From: Apostichopus japonicus
Lineage: Eukaryota > Echinodermata > Holothuroidea > Aspidochirotida > Stichopodidae
Assembly (NCBI RefSeq): GCF_037975245.1
Contig: NC_092569.1
Location: 36,376,168-36,440,167, forward strand
Reading direction: 5' to 3'
DNA: 64,000 nucleotides
The notes below the pieces were generated by a model. The model was not told the origin of the DNA. It was given only the letters and a program-made list of their open reading frames with translations, and did no database searches. A program made the position numbers and the translations under genes. Of this stretch, positions 1-12,149 are shown in pieces. Each line of letters begins with the position of its first letter. The stretch's first letter is position 1.

Positions 1-107
1 TTGGATGACAATGAGGAAAAATATCCAAATTTCAGGTTATTACTGCCATGTAGGCGTACGAGGCGGGGGGGGGGTGGGGGCAGACTGCCCCCAAATTTCC
101 AGAGGAC

Positions 108-160
108 AAGAAATTCGGGCAAAAGTCCTGAAAAATTTGGGCAGCCTAAGAGGAGAATAT
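108..160. repeat. Inverted partner of 7513-7560 outside the two TA-flanked elements
   Basis: The block around cgggcaaaa..gaaaaa.ttt.gggca at 108-150 recurs inverted at about 7520-7558 with indels. This suggests that both inner elements inserted into the (TA)n of an older repeat whose two halves are now 7.4 kb apart. Confidence 0.4.
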
Positions 161-1974
161 ATATATATATATATGTATATGTATATATATATGATCTATA
201 TATATATATATATATATGGTCATTTTCACAATCAGTGGTGTAACTTCCAATATTGGCACTTATTGCTTTGTAACTCAGTGACCAAATACCAGAATTCTTA
301 GATTTTTTGTCATTTGACCATCCTAAAGTGAAGTCTACCTTGGGTAGCTTAACAAACTTTCTCGGTTTCTTCAGGTTGATTTGGTGGCCATAAATACGCA
401 TAAAATATGCCAGTTCAGCCGTACACTCTCAACTACACTGTTTTTGTCAGAGCCTGTACTTATTGGTGGAAGGTATTTTCCAGTTCTTATTTGGTTGATA
501 TTATCAACAAGTGTCCAAACTAAAATGCAATTGTGTTCCCCAGGTTTTCTTCCTTTCCTTCTCCAAGGAACGATGGCTAGATTTTGTCGTTTCGGAGGTG
601 ACATTTTCCGTTAACAATTGGTACCTAAGTTTGACTGCAACTAAGTTCTAGTTAAGCAGTGAAAATTTTGTTAAGTAAGGTTGCATTATTACAATAACTA
701 ATGTGTCTAATATCTGGGCCAAAAAATATTTTTCATTTAGAATTCTTAAAAAAATTGTGTTAATTTCAAATTTAATGTTAACTTTTCCGTTAACTTTTCC
801 GTCACCTCCAAAACAAAGCATTCTTCAGCCCAAGATTTATGTAAACAATAGTATAGCCATTTTGAACTTATTAAAATATACCTCACCCCCTAACATAATA
901 TTTGAGTAAATATTTGAGTTGTGACAACATGACCAGTCGTTTTAATTTCTGGGAGATTCTTAACTTTCCGTTAACATGCGTCACCTCCGAAACACCTTGT
1001 CACCTTCGAAACAGGTTAGTTGGAAATTTGATCTCTACTGATCCAATAAACATATTCCTTGGCTAAAAATCATATTACAGTAATTCTGTAGAGGTGTAGC
1101 AACCAGTATGATCATATCTTTTAAAAGGTCCTTTATTAATTATGTTAAATTTGAATTAAACTGTAAATTAATGTTTCGGAGGTGACACAATATTGTTAAC
1201 ACTACATATTTTACATTTCTGCTGTTTGTGTACCATCATATGCTAAAGGATGACTTGATCTACCTTAGAAAACACTGTAACAAACTGAACAAAGTATTAA
1301 GGAAACTCTCACATGCACAGTTGATGAATAAATTACAAATATGTGTTTTTTTGCCACTTTTTCCCCTTTCTGGACAAGAGATAGCGTACCAGTGCTTACA
1401 TTAGTGCTATTAATAAACTTGAATGAAATGATCGATTAGTAATGAAGTGCTGTCCATAAAAGATCACAATCACCAAACATGCAGTTTTTAAAACTTTATT
1501 AACATGGGACAAATTTATCAGATATTAGCTCAATCTGCCTGTGGTCATTGCTATTGTTTCGGAGGTGACATTGATTGTTTACATGTAATATACTGAACTA
1601 TCCCTTTGTTTGAGCATATTTCTGAAATATTCTACTAGTGCATACATTTGTGCTGCAGTTATATGTAACCTTCTGTGAGTTCTACAGTGCTGTTGAGTAC
1701 ATGTTCACAGGTTTAATTTGCACCATGTTGACCTGTACCAGTATACACATTAATTTGCATGATCCCACTATAACCACGGAGGGCTCAACTATTTGGTCCA
1801 GGCAAATATCCTACATAAGTTCAGAATATTTATTCACAATATGTAGACCTGCTGCTGAAAAGAAAGAATCTTATTGCTTCTTTAATGAGCTGTTGTTATC
1901 AAAGCAAATTGTCTGAAAAGAGATTTCCCAAAAATACATAAAATTTGAACAGGGAATTCCCCTCCCTTTTCTTA

Positions 1975-2240
1975 AAGGGTGTGAAGAGTGAAGACTGGTG
2001 CAAAAGGAAACGCCTAATGCTGGTAATCTGACCTAGTTTCGATGAGGTGTAACAGAAGTGTTAGACACCACCATCGATCCCAGAAAATACACACACAGCT
2101 TGCTACCATCGTTAATAGACACTAGGGTACAGTCAGTACAGCTACAGCACAGCACATTGTACAAACGATACAGCGATGGACATCTCAGGTCCAGCTAAAG
2201 ATAACAAGGTATCACGTTTCATTACTGTCTGCATTTTGTA
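1975..2240. repeat. Dispersed repeat shared with 47750-48025
   Basis: About 260 bases match 47750-48025 with moderate divergence (for example acagaagtgttagacacc, gatcccagaaaatacacac, and ataacaaggtatca followed by gtttcattactgtctgcatt). Both copies begin at cttaaagggtgtgaag. A TTAA followed by AGGG could mark the end of a TTAA-targeting element, but no opposite end was found. Confidence 0.6.
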
Positions 2241-2409
2241 GTGACACGAACAAAACGTCACTTGCAAGCAACAGAAAGTTACATTTTTCAGATGGCCATA
2301 CAAGGTTTGGGGCGAGTCTTCAATGCCTTTAACAACCAATTACAAACAACTAACCTTTATAGAGTGAAAACTCATTTAACTCTAGATTGTTGCTCCAGAT
2401 GGTCTCTCA

Positions 2410-3446
2410 GGCCTCGTTCACATTTAAGAATGCAACCTGGGCGGTTATTGATATTAAGTCTGCGAGGAGGATGAACTAGTTAAGAACAAGACGCATTCAC
2501 ATTTCAGAACGAGTAAGTTTCGTCTGTTTGCGAGATTAATATACTGCGCAGGCGTATAAAGGTCTTATCAGCTGTTTACATTCCCCCTGTGCTTTGCCAT
2601 TGTCTTATGTTCTGTACTAGTACATACTACTCCGTACACCACTGCAAGGCAACATGCAATCATCGCACATAAACAGTTAACTGTATTCAAACAACTCCGT
2701 ACTGGCATTACCATAACATTTTAACCCAGATTTGAATTTCTTCCAAACCCTTCAGTGGATGAGCAAACGATCTTGATAGTCAGTGTTTTTACTGCTTGAT
2801 GTCGCATTTGAGGCTAATCTAACATCAAAGGCATTTAATGTTAGGTCTAAAGACCTAGTAAGGTCTACTGTTTCTGTATACAGTAGGCTAGTATTGCAAC
2901 TTCATTATAGGCCAGGCCAGGCCAGGCCAGACGTAATGGTTTTAGCCTTTTACTAACTTCCATAGCAACCGAACCCAAAATCATCCGTTTTGAAATAACC
3001 ATCAAATTACAGAGTTTGGCCTCTTCAAAAATCTGTCAGTACGGCGTACAATGAATTTAAGGCTATTACAGTAGATTTAAGTGGACTGTCATTAAGTTTG
3101 TTTTTGTCTCACAACCGTCACTGCGTCTTTTCTGCAGTGTTGGTCAAATCGGTTCAAAGAAAATGAAATGGGTTCACGAATAGCATCGTTTGGTAGTGTT
3201 TCTGTTAAGAAGGGCAACGCTCTGACAAACACATACATGTACGCGCCAAATAGCAACTTGATCTATCGAAAATCTCGGGTCACCATTAAGTCTCCCACCA
3301 TTCACATCACATTTACTGAGAATGCAGGATAAATTCTTAAGACTGCATGCCAACTTGAAGTATGAGTAAAGGAGTGTTCACACTAAGGGAATTAATTTCC
3401 CTTGAGGACTTGAAGTACGGGTGCATTCTTAAATGTGAACAAGGCC
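2410..3446. mobile_element. MITE-like element with 25-bp inverted ends, nested in the 218-4893 element
   Basis: 2410-2434 and 3422-3446 are inverted copies, 24 of 25 matching (ggcctcgttcacatttaag...). No clear target duplication next to the ends. The inside has no open frame worth reporting. A short tandem run gccag (x4) lies at about 2911-2929. Confidence 0.5.
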
Positions 3447-4891
3447 AAGCTGCTGTTAAATGATTTTAGCCCATCATTTATGCAGTTTTTGACAAGTGTT
3501 AACCTAACTTTTCACTAAAACTTTGATAGACTGTGGTTAGGTCATGTTAATGAAGTGTTTTTTCCAGAATAATTGACTGAATGTCCTCTTCAAATTTGTA
3601 AAAGGTTACAGGAATGTGACAGTCAGTTTCACTGCCAAAAGTGTAACCAACATAAATGATACTGTAACTAGCAGTCAGAATGGCTAATGGCTACGCAATG
3701 TTAATCATTTCTTTGTGGTATAATATTTCATATGCAATTAGCCAAAACAGTGTGAATTTAACCAAATGATTTTGAATGGATACAGTTTTGTCTCCAAGTT
3801 ATCATGAATGGCAGCAAAAGCAGTCACAGTTCTAGTATCATTAATGTCATTAAAATATTATCAACATATCCTTCTAATGTTTTTCATACTTTCCAAGGTA
3901 AGTTCTATGTGTTTTAGCATGAATCAAGCCTTCTGGGTTGTGTTAACGTTTAGCGTCACCTCCGAAACAAAAGAGACTGAAGGTAATATGTTGTATGTGA
4001 GATAATCATTTGCAATATGAGTGCCACAGTAAGAGACTTCAGCCCAATGTTTACAATTGCTTTTTAAATGCCCTTATTTGCTTTACCTGACATTTACCTA
4101 TTTTTTATAACATAAAACTATTGTATTCTGTGGTCTGTATTCTTTCACTTGTTTCACTAGTTGTACAGGTAGTTGATGTACATTCTCTGCTACTTGGCAG
4201 AGATATTTTTTATTTAAATCAGTGTTTGATTAAAGATGTTATGAACATTCATTGAGTTTAAGTGTTTAATTCTTTGTTAATTAGCAAAAAAGCCTTTACA
4301 ACAACTTGTAAACATTTTTGTCACCTCCGAAACACTTGTAAAATGTTAACGTCACCTCCGAAACGCGTAAGTGGGAAAAGTCCAACTTTTGCAAAACTGC
4401 ATGGATTTTTGTGCAACTTGGATTGGATATTAGCCCTCTGTGAGGAGACATTATTTAGGGTGTTTGACTTGGCCTTATCTTTTTATTAAATAGTTTAAAG
4501 TTAAAATTAAGAAAAACAATCCTTGATTTCCAATAAATTTTCAGTTAACATGGAAATATCTGCAATAGTAATAAAAAATTTCTGCCAAATCCTTTTCATT
4601 TTTAAGTAACATATAATGATAAGCATTTTAAAGTTTACTTGAAACAGAGTACTGTTTTAACACTGTGTAAATATGGTTGCTTAAAAATATATCTTTTTGC
4701 TTAAAGTTTCCTAGAGTCATACAGTCACCGAAAAATTACACCCATAAACGTATATGTTTAAGCTCCGAAAAGTTGAAGTTACAAAAATTTGAACCCTTTA
4801 ACATGTGATGTTAGTAAAAATTTCAATATATATGGTGTTTGAAATTTTGGCCCTGAGTGTACAAAAGTTACACCACTGATTGTGAAAATGA

Positions 4892-4893
<2 letters not shown>

Positions 4894-4935
<42 letters not shown>

Positions 4936-4938
4936 AAT

Positions 4939-4990
<52 letters not shown>
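4894..4990. repeat. (TA)n microsatellite between two elements
   Basis: About 97 bases of ta repeats with a few aaat breaks. The element ending at 4893 and the element starting at 4991 directly border it. Similar TA tracts are at 157-217 and around 7507-7516. Confidence 0.95.
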
Positions 4991-7506
4991 GGGCGATTCC
5001 GTGAAAACAGGGACATGACCCCAAATTTTCAAAATCATTTCTGTAGCCATTTTTGGCTTCTAATATACTATAAACACATTGAGGGACTGGGTATGTACCT
5101 TTTTTTCCAACTATACCATGTTCTTCTACCAAAAAATGTGAATACATGACTAATGTTGATACTGTATTTGAGGGAATATTTGAGGAAATAGTATGGATAT
5201 TTCAAAGTCTCAGATTTCCATATTTGAAAGCACCCCTAAATAAATTTGATGTATTGGTAGTGACATTAGTGATATATTAAAATAATAATCACAATTCCCC
5301 CAAACATTTTTGGTTTGTAGGCATATATTGCTGTAACGACACAGAGCTGATTTGAGAGCGTAATGCGAGTTACCGAAAGACAAAGTTTTTAACTTTTTTT
5401 TTTCACTGAAGCAGATAATTTCCTGCCATTTCATATTATGCTTCTAGACAAAGTAAAGAGTATAATATTAGTTGAAAGAATTAGAAATATATATACCTAG
5501 TATATATATATAAAGAGCCATTGAAAACTGTAATGCGAGTTACCAGTAATGCGAGTTACCGCTGTAATGCGAGTTACCATATATTATTCCAATCTCACAA
5601 AGCACTCTTGCAGTGCTACTGATCAACAAACAATAGAGCGCAATATATACTTTTATAAGGTGTGCACAGTAGGTACTTCATGTACCCAGAATGCACTGCA
5701 ACCTCCAATTATATCACATGTGACCCTTAAAACAGTTTCAACAGATTGTGATGATTTATCACCTGACCTTTGTGGAATCACTGACCTTCCAAGTTCCATT
5801 CAACTGTGACATCATCAAATGAGTAAAGTTAGCAAACATTCTTTCTCCATTTTAACATTAGTATTTTTTTCATGGGATATTCATTGCTTAATACAATATT
5901 TAGGACAAACTGTGAGAGCTTAGGCTATATTAGTCTGTAGCCTATCACATATTAATCTAGTATGTTCTAGGATCCATGGGCAAATATTGTAAATCATGAC
6001 CATTCTAATGTGCCTAACATCTTGATGGAAATGAGTCTTGATATGAAAACTGATGCTGCCAAAGGTGTGGACACCTCAGAATTAATGGGGTGGGCAGAGG
6101 GTAGGGGGCGGGCGGGAGTTTGCAGAGGGGAGGATTGGGGCCGCTGGGGGGAGTGGGCAGGGTTGCGGAGGCTTGGTCAGTTGGGATAGATTGGCGTGGT
6201 TTACCAAGTCAAATGTGTGTTCCTCAAATATCATGATGTGCAAACCCCTTTCCCCAATATGAGTGTCTTATGTCACTACAATGTGAAAATCAACCTTTAC
6301 TCCAAAGCATTTCAAATCCCCAAATAACACAAAATAGAGCAGGCCACCAGATTTCACGGCAACGATTGATAACTGGAAATGGCCAAACACCAGGGATGAC
6401 AAAACTTTCTATCGATGAAGCCAGATGATAAAGAAGTTGGGAACGCCTTTGATTGCTAATAGTCGTGGCCAATTCAAGTTTGCATCAAATTCTAATTTGA
6501 TACAAAACACCATCAATTCAAGGTTATCTAGAATGGCCTTCCATCTTAATTGCCCTCATACTGCATGATGATGCATCTATTGTATTATTGTTGATGATGT
6601 TATTATATTGATAGAATTAGGGACAAGGATTGTTTCATTAGTTTCATGCTTTTCCTATTAAAGATCCCTAAATACCATTTTTCAAAAGACCAATCACTTA
6701 TCAACATGCCAAAGAAACTTTTCTTGTAATTCACTATAAGCTGTGAACCTGTTCAACTTTCGGTAGATGTTTTGAGACATTAAAATGGAAGAGGAGAGCT
6801 ACCAGTTTTGCTTGGATTAGCTTGATTGGAAATTTGGATTGGAAATTCAAGAATGTACATTGCAATCTTGTTAATCAACATTTTTTCAGTTGAATTTTCT
6901 GGTGCAATCATCTTTGATTATTTATTGATAAAATTGTCAGGATGTTTTGCTAATTGTTGTTAAAATGTTGTTAAAAGTTTTGGAAAGAGTTTTACAGTTT
7001 CTAAGAGTTTCCAAGTGTTTCCAAAATGGCTTTGGAGCATATCTCTTTCAAAGAATTTGATGAATACAGAGCAAAATCGATGACTGGAAAAAGTGTAATG
7101 CGAGTTACCGTAATGCGAGTTACCAGACTTTTCCCCCCTCCATACCACATCTGAAGTTGTTTCATATTTTCTACTGCTGATATATAAACATCAGTAGGGT
7201 AGATATCTTGTACATGTATGCAATTGAAGAAATCATTCTTTGTTTGAGCACGGTGCCATTTTGTACCGGTGTCAATTTTTCAGGTGTCCTTTTTCCGTAA
7301 TGCGAGTTACCGATAATTGGAAGGGCACCATACATTAAGGCGAACAGATGTATAATTCTTGATAATTTCATATTGTAGCTATGAATGTTGGCTATAACAC
7401 CACAGAAAATTGAGGTGTTACACTAACCCATATTCAAGCCACAGCACTTGGATTATAAAAAAACAGGAAAAAGTGTAATGCGAGTTGAGTTACCATGGAA
7501 TCGCCC
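4991..7506. mobile_element. Non-autonomous element with gtaatgcgagttacc motif cluster
   Basis: Ends are the 10-bp inverted repeat gggcgattcc (4991-5000; complement at 7497-7506), with ta repeats outside both. Eight copies of gtaatgcgagttacc lie inside, all in the plus direction: 5360-5374, 5530-5544, 5546-5560, 5564-5578, 7095-7109, 7110-7124, 7297-7311 and a variant with a 5-base insertion at 7475-7494. Outside these motifs the sequence is unique and AT-rich, with a G-rich stretch at 6080-6180. The motif has inverted arms (gtaa...ttac). No protein-coding frame seen. Confidence 0.6.
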
Positions 7507-8103
7507 ATATATATAAATATGCCGTAGCTTGCCCGAAACTTTTTCAAATTTTTGCCCGACAATTCCCTGATTTTCTTTATTTAGTATCATGATACCCGAA
7601 TATTTCCGTGTAACACCACCGTAAGCGCAGCTCAATCTTGGCTACCACGCTTTTTGCATGATCAAATTTTTTTCTGAGTAGTCAACTGTATACCTGGACA
7701 TCCCCGACATGAGTGTATATACTGTAAGAAACATTTTCTTTATCATAGATGGTGGGGGGGGGGGGGGAGTGCCTACAAGCCTAGAAGTACAGGTTTATCA
7801 TATTCTTTGTTATATTTTATACTTTTTTTGTGAGACAAATTGCAGTCTCATCCGACACAGCGACATTATCCCGCCTACGTGTCGTTGAACAATGTATGTT
7901 TTTCTGGAGGAAGCTGAGTACTGTGTTAAAATAATAAATATGGTAACTAAATAGGAGCTTAAAAAATATACTGTCCTATTTTTCCCCTTCAAAGTGATGT
8001 TACCATTTTTTCTTCTTCTAATTTACCAAATATTTGGGGAAGTGTAAATTTCTAAAACGTGAGATTATAAATTAAAGAATGTTTGGATGCAACTTGCAAG
8101 GCC

Positions 8104-8200
8104 TCAGAAGTGCTGTTTCCGGCAATCTGAGAGGCATTTTTTGCCAAAAATTTTCTTGTATGCTACGTGCCAACCCATGGTGGCGCTCCGCTTAGATAGT
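8104..8200 (-). repeat. Copy of the shared ggcgctccgcttagatagt module
   Basis: Contains cttgtatgctacgtgccaac then ggtggcgctccgcttagatag preceded by gaagtgctgtttccggcaatctg. This is the module also found in three mobile families at 24.3, 25.5, 33.9, 34.2, 37.4, 38.1, 38.8, 53.9, 54.3 and 55.7 kb. No TIR was identified around this copy. Confidence 0.7.
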
Positions 8201-8474
8201 GTCACAGGAACTTTCCGGCACAAAAATTTCTGCCCCCAAACTGAAAATGGTCCCATACGCCTATGATTACTGCAGTATTCCAAGCTTATTTCATTGCTAT
8301 TTGCAAGATCTCTATTCAACACTGGAAGTGATAATTTACAGCCAACATGTACAGTATTGTACAGCAAAGCAATATCGTAATTGCTCAGATCATCATCAAA
8401 AGTCTAATTCTAAATTGCTCCCAAAAACATAATATTCTCTAATTCGAAATTGTAATTAAGTATGTAATTCTCAC

Positions 8475-8551
8475 CTCCAGAGAAGGATCATCCTGAGGAC
8501 AATTAACACCAGTGGTGGTTTGCTTTGGGGTGGTCTCCATTGATTCGCTGG
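8475..8551 (-). CDS. Last visible exon of the Thr-rich gene, 77 bp
   Basis: Minus strand: acceptor cctaacaatag before 8551, donor gtgaga after 8475. In phase 1 it reads SESMETTPKQTTTG then VNCPQDDPSLE. The METTPKQTT core matches the ETTPxQTT core of the duplicated exons, so it is a diverged member of the same exon family, with a cysteine and an acidic tail. It enters in phase 1 but leaves in phase 0, unlike the others, so the next exon must start a new codon. That exon was not found; the region at lower coordinates is filled by mobile DNA. The CR1-like LINE at 8.6-11.8 kb lies in the intron just upstream. Confidence 0.55.
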
Positions 8552-8694
8552 CTATTGTTAGGTTAAAACAAGAAAACAAAAAGAAAATATCTCATTTTAG
8601 TTTAGTTTAGTAGAAAAAAGGATCAGGAGGGACACCTAAGTCCCCATCAAGGACCCTATAGAGAGAGAAAAAAAAACTGAAGACACAAACTCTC

Positions 8695-10822
8695 AGACCC
8701 GATTACAATGCTTAAAGTGCTTGTCCAAAGCATTCTTAAACCCATTGACACTACTTGCAAGTACAACTTTCTCAGGCAAACCATTCCACTCATTCACAAC
8801 CCTATTAGAAAAAAGTTATGCCGAATATTAATCCTACTATGCAACTTTTGGAGTTTAAGACAATGACCTCTGGTACAACTACTGTTAGCAAACATGAAAA
8901 AGTCGGTAAAGGATAAATTGTCGAAACCATAACGATCTTGAAAACCTGGACCAAGTCCCCACGTAACCTCCTAAGCTCCAGTGTGGTGAGATTCAACAGT
9001 TGTAACCGCCTATAATAAGGAACACTCTTTAAGGAACTAATCATCCTAGTAGCCCTCCTCTGGACCTTTTCAAGTACTTCCTTATCCTTAGCAAAATAAG
9101 GGTTCCAAGCCTGCACAGCATACTCCAGATGAGGCCTAACCAACTGCTTATAAAGCCTAACTACGATGTCCTCTTTCAGAAAACTGAAGTTCCTCTTGAT
9201 CATACCTAAAACCCTATTACCTCTTTTAGCAGCTTGAAGACAATGTTTAGAAGGTTGCAGAGATGAGTCAATGTAGATACCTACTGTAGGTCTCTTTCAA
9301 CAGAGACCTCCTGTAACTCCACACCATAAAGATTGTGGGTATACTTATAGGTTACTGCCACCAATATGCATCATCTTGCATTTATCAATATTAAAAAGCA
9401 TTTGCCACCCCTGAGACCAGGAAAAAATCTTGTCCAAATCCATTTGAAACTTCTCAGAATCGCTTTTCGAAGAGACTTCAGAATACAATTTGGTGTCATA
9501 AGCAAACTTCTTAGCTGTACAAAAAATATCTCCGCTCAATGTCATTTATATAGGCAGCAAACAACAAGGGACCCAATACAGACCCTTGTGGAACCCCACT
9601 AGTAACGTTCTGCCAAGAAGAAGCACAGCCATTAATTACAACCCTCTGTTCCCTATTACCAAGCCAATTCCCGATCCAAGACAGTCAATTCCCATTGACA
9701 CCCATGCTCTTCAGCTTAAGTAAAAGACGCTGGTGGGGAACTTTATCAAAGGCCTTCTGGAAATCCAGGAACACAACATCTACAGACTTCTGCCTATTTA
9801 GTGAGCTTGTTACATCTTCCATAAACTCAAGGATATTAGTGAGACAAGACCTTTTTTGACAAAAGCCATGCTGAGACTCTCTGATCAAAGACTGACTGCT
9901 GAAGTGACAGACGTACCATAGACTTTTTAACAATAGACTCCATGACCTTACAAACAACACTAGTGAGACTAACAGGCCTATAATTACAGGGCTTAGACTT
10001 ATCACCCTTCTTGAAAATTGGGGTAACATTAGCACATCTTCAGTCCTTAGGAACATAACCTTCAGCCATAAATTTACTAAAAACCAATGAGAGTGGAACA
10101 CAGAAATGGTGTGCAAAAGTCTTCAACAAATACGGATGGAATGCATCCGGTCCAGAAGCTTTAGAAACATTTAGACGAAGCAGCTCCTTAAAGACATCCT
10201 CATCCGAAAATAAGACCCTATCCAGTTTAGGCCTATCACTGCCCCCCTGAAAATCTGGAATACTACTCATATCTTCCCTTGTGAAAACTGACACAAAATA
10301 GTTGTTCAAAAGATCTGCAAGATCCTGACTATCAGTAACTATATTATCAGCCTGTGGTGCCCTAAGAGAAACAATTGCATCTTTAACTTTCTGCTTTGAC
10401 CTGACATAAGAAAAGAAGGCTTTTGGGTTATCCTTAATTTTCAGGGCAATGCTATTTTCGAAATTCAATTTTGCATCAGAGACTAAGCATTCTACCTTCA
10501 GCTGATGAATTTTAAACTTGGCCAAAAGAGATTCAGATTTAGTCCTCCTAAACAACTTCCACATTCTACGTTTTTGCCTAATTGCACATCTAACTTTCTT
10601 ATTCATCCAGTGAGGCATACTGCTTTTACGACGACGATTCTTCCACGGAACATGATTTTCCATAATGACCTTTATTTTATCAGCAAAACAAATCCAAGAC
10701 TGAGAAGCACTCATATCTCTAAACAAATGAATCCAATCTGTACCCTTTAGTAAAGTTTCAATTGCCTCTGTATCTGATCTCGAAAAATCAGGGACTTTTT
10801 CCTTGCTAACAGAATTAACCAC
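8695..10822 (-). pseudogene. LINE reverse transcriptase fragment
   Basis: Successive minus-strand frames give the RT: N-terminal basic helix region (FFSYVRSKQKV), SKASGPDAFHPYLLK, SQHGFCQKRSCLTN, motif A VVFLDFQKAFDKVPH, motif [12 protein letters not shown] (around 9580-9620), and the catalytic box as FAYDTKLY at about 9510, where the family has a first Asp (F/Y-A-D-D). The C-terminal region follows (RPHLEYAVQAWNP, 9203-8805) and a tail GFKNALDKHFKHCNRV ending near 8695. At least three frame changes plus the Asp-to-Tyr change show it is dead. Confidence 0.85.
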
Positions 10823-11068
10823 TTTGCAAACAACATCAAAAGCTAGTATATCATGATCACTACAGTAGTTCCTAGTTTTCCTAGACCCGTCAAATCAACA
10901 ACATGGCTTGGATTAGAACTAAAAACAAGATCCAGGATGTTATCCCCCTAGTAGGGAATGTAACATGTTGATGTAAAAAGCAATCTTGTACAACATCTAG
11001 AAAATTACTACCTTTCCTACTACTGGAACCATCTATCCAATTAATGTCAGGAAAATTAAAGTCCCCCA

Positions 11069-11437
11069 TTATAACAACATCACTTTAGCAGCCTTTCTAA
11101 TTGAATCAAACAGCACGACATCATTATCATCGCTGCTGTTAGGAGAACGGTAAACAACACCCACAGTGATAACATCACTGGACCTCTTGGAGTTGTTTGT
11201 GGACAACTCGCACCAGACAGAATTAACAAAGGCCCCTTGCAACTGAGATTTCTCAACACTTACAATGTCGTCCCTAACATACAGTAAAACTCCCCCACCA
11301 ACCCCAATATGAGTATCCCTTCTGTCCTGACGATACACAACATACCCCGGGTGAGAAACCTCAGCACTATCAATGTCCTCCCTTAACCAAGATTCGGTGA
11401 TACCAAACACATCCGGTTTCAGATCCTCAAGAAGCAC
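11069..11437 (-). pseudogene. LINE apurinic/apyrimidinic endonuclease fragment
   Basis: The frame shows LKPDVFGITESWL (the conserved TE-W motif with the catalytic Glu), GVGGGVLLYVRD and VGVVYRSPNSS, hallmarks of the LINE EEP endonuclease that nicks the target DNA. The C-terminal half of the domain (the SDH motif region) is lost to frameshift near 11069, and upstream sequence to 11760 is in broken frames. Not functional as it stands. Confidence 0.82.
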
Positions 11438-11949
11438 AGTAAATTCAGCAAAATTTTTACGAATACTTCTAGCATTGGTAAAGACAATCTTCAGCTTATC
11501 CCTGAAACTATGTAACTTAGCTGCCTCCTAAAGTTAGAACTATGACTATCACTTTTCTTGCTTTCAAAACGCCTATAATCGCCTCCACTAGGAACATAAT
11601 CCTTATCCAAAATTATTCCTGACCTCATCGCCCCCAATTTAGTTTAAACACAGCTGTTCAACAGAGTAATTCACCATCCTACCAAACAACAAGGCCCCAG
11701 TATTAGCTAAGTGCAAACCATCCCTGGCGAACAAATCCCTTCTACCCTGGAAAGATGACCATTTTGCTTAGTCTTGACATCTGGTACAATAATTTAGATA
11801 TTTTTAGAGATCAATTCTGATAAATACATACATCCACGTCAAGAGTAAGGCAACAGTGATATTGCTTGTCCATGCATACCAAAAGCCTACATGTATGTAT
11901 GCCTCATGGTTTGTCTACCGTGTCAGCCTATTGACAAATTCGGTATTGA

Positions 11950-12149
11950 TTTAGAATCCGTACCAATCGACCCTAGGCTACTTCCTAACCCTATTCCCTA
12001 CTTCCTTACCCTACTCCCTAACCATATTCCCTACTTCCTAACCCTTATTCCTAACCCCTAACCCTACTCCTTAACCTTACTTTCTAACACCTAACCTTAT
12101 TCTGCCGATTCGAAGTAAGCTTTCCCATTCATATGGTACGGATTCTAAA
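11950..12149. mobile_element. Small MITE with telomere-like interior
   Basis: Inverted repeat tttagaatccgtacca at 11950-11965, complement at 12134-12149. Between them (about 11970-12110) is a degenerate run of 12-18-bp units such as ttccctacttcctaaccc that resemble CCCTAA telomere repeats. No coding. Confidence 0.5.

Larger units (their letters stand above)
218..4893. mobile_element. Non-autonomous element with 29-bp TIRs and gtcacctccgaaac motif cluster
   Basis: A perfect 29-bp inverted repeat lies at 218-246 and 4865-4893 (starts GGTCATTTTCACAATCAG), with (TA)n directly outside both ends. Inside are nine copies of gtcacctccgaaac or a close variant: 589-602 (-), 801-814 (+, variant), 980-993 (+), 999-1012 (+, variant), 1173-1186 (-), 1556-1569 (-), 3955-3968 (+), 4320-4333 (+), 4351-4364 (+). 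They cluster toward the two ends (589-1569 and 3955-4364), often beside gttaac. No coding capacity seen. The target duplication cannot be read because of the (TA)n. Confidence 0.65.
8594..11760 (-). mobile_element. Degraded CR1/L2/jockey-like LINE
   Basis: A minus-strand non-LTR retrotransposon about 3.2 kb long. In transcription order it has an apurinic endonuclease part (11437-11069), an RT part (10822-8805) and a short C-terminal tail ending near 8695, then a 3' UTR ending in taaactaaactaaa (8594-8612). The 3' end is near the acceptor of the host exon at 8551, so it sits in an intron in sense orientation. Clade placement rests on motif style (LVRPHLEYAVQAW, RRLRGDLVQVFKI) typical of CR1-group elements; the 5' border is approximate. 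Confidence 0.85.

Noticed and set aside
589-4364. gtcacctccgaaac copies as promoter elements of a host gene
   Set aside because: No transcript-like structure lies nearby and all copies lie between the inverted ends of one mobile element.
6290-6472. Minus-strand 60-residue open frame with a Trp/Pro-rich end
   Set aside because: No start context, splice sites or recognisable motif; inside a non-coding mobile element.
11970-12110. True interstitial telomere
   Set aside because: Units are irregular and sit between short inverted repeats of a small MITE; no uniform TTAGGG run.
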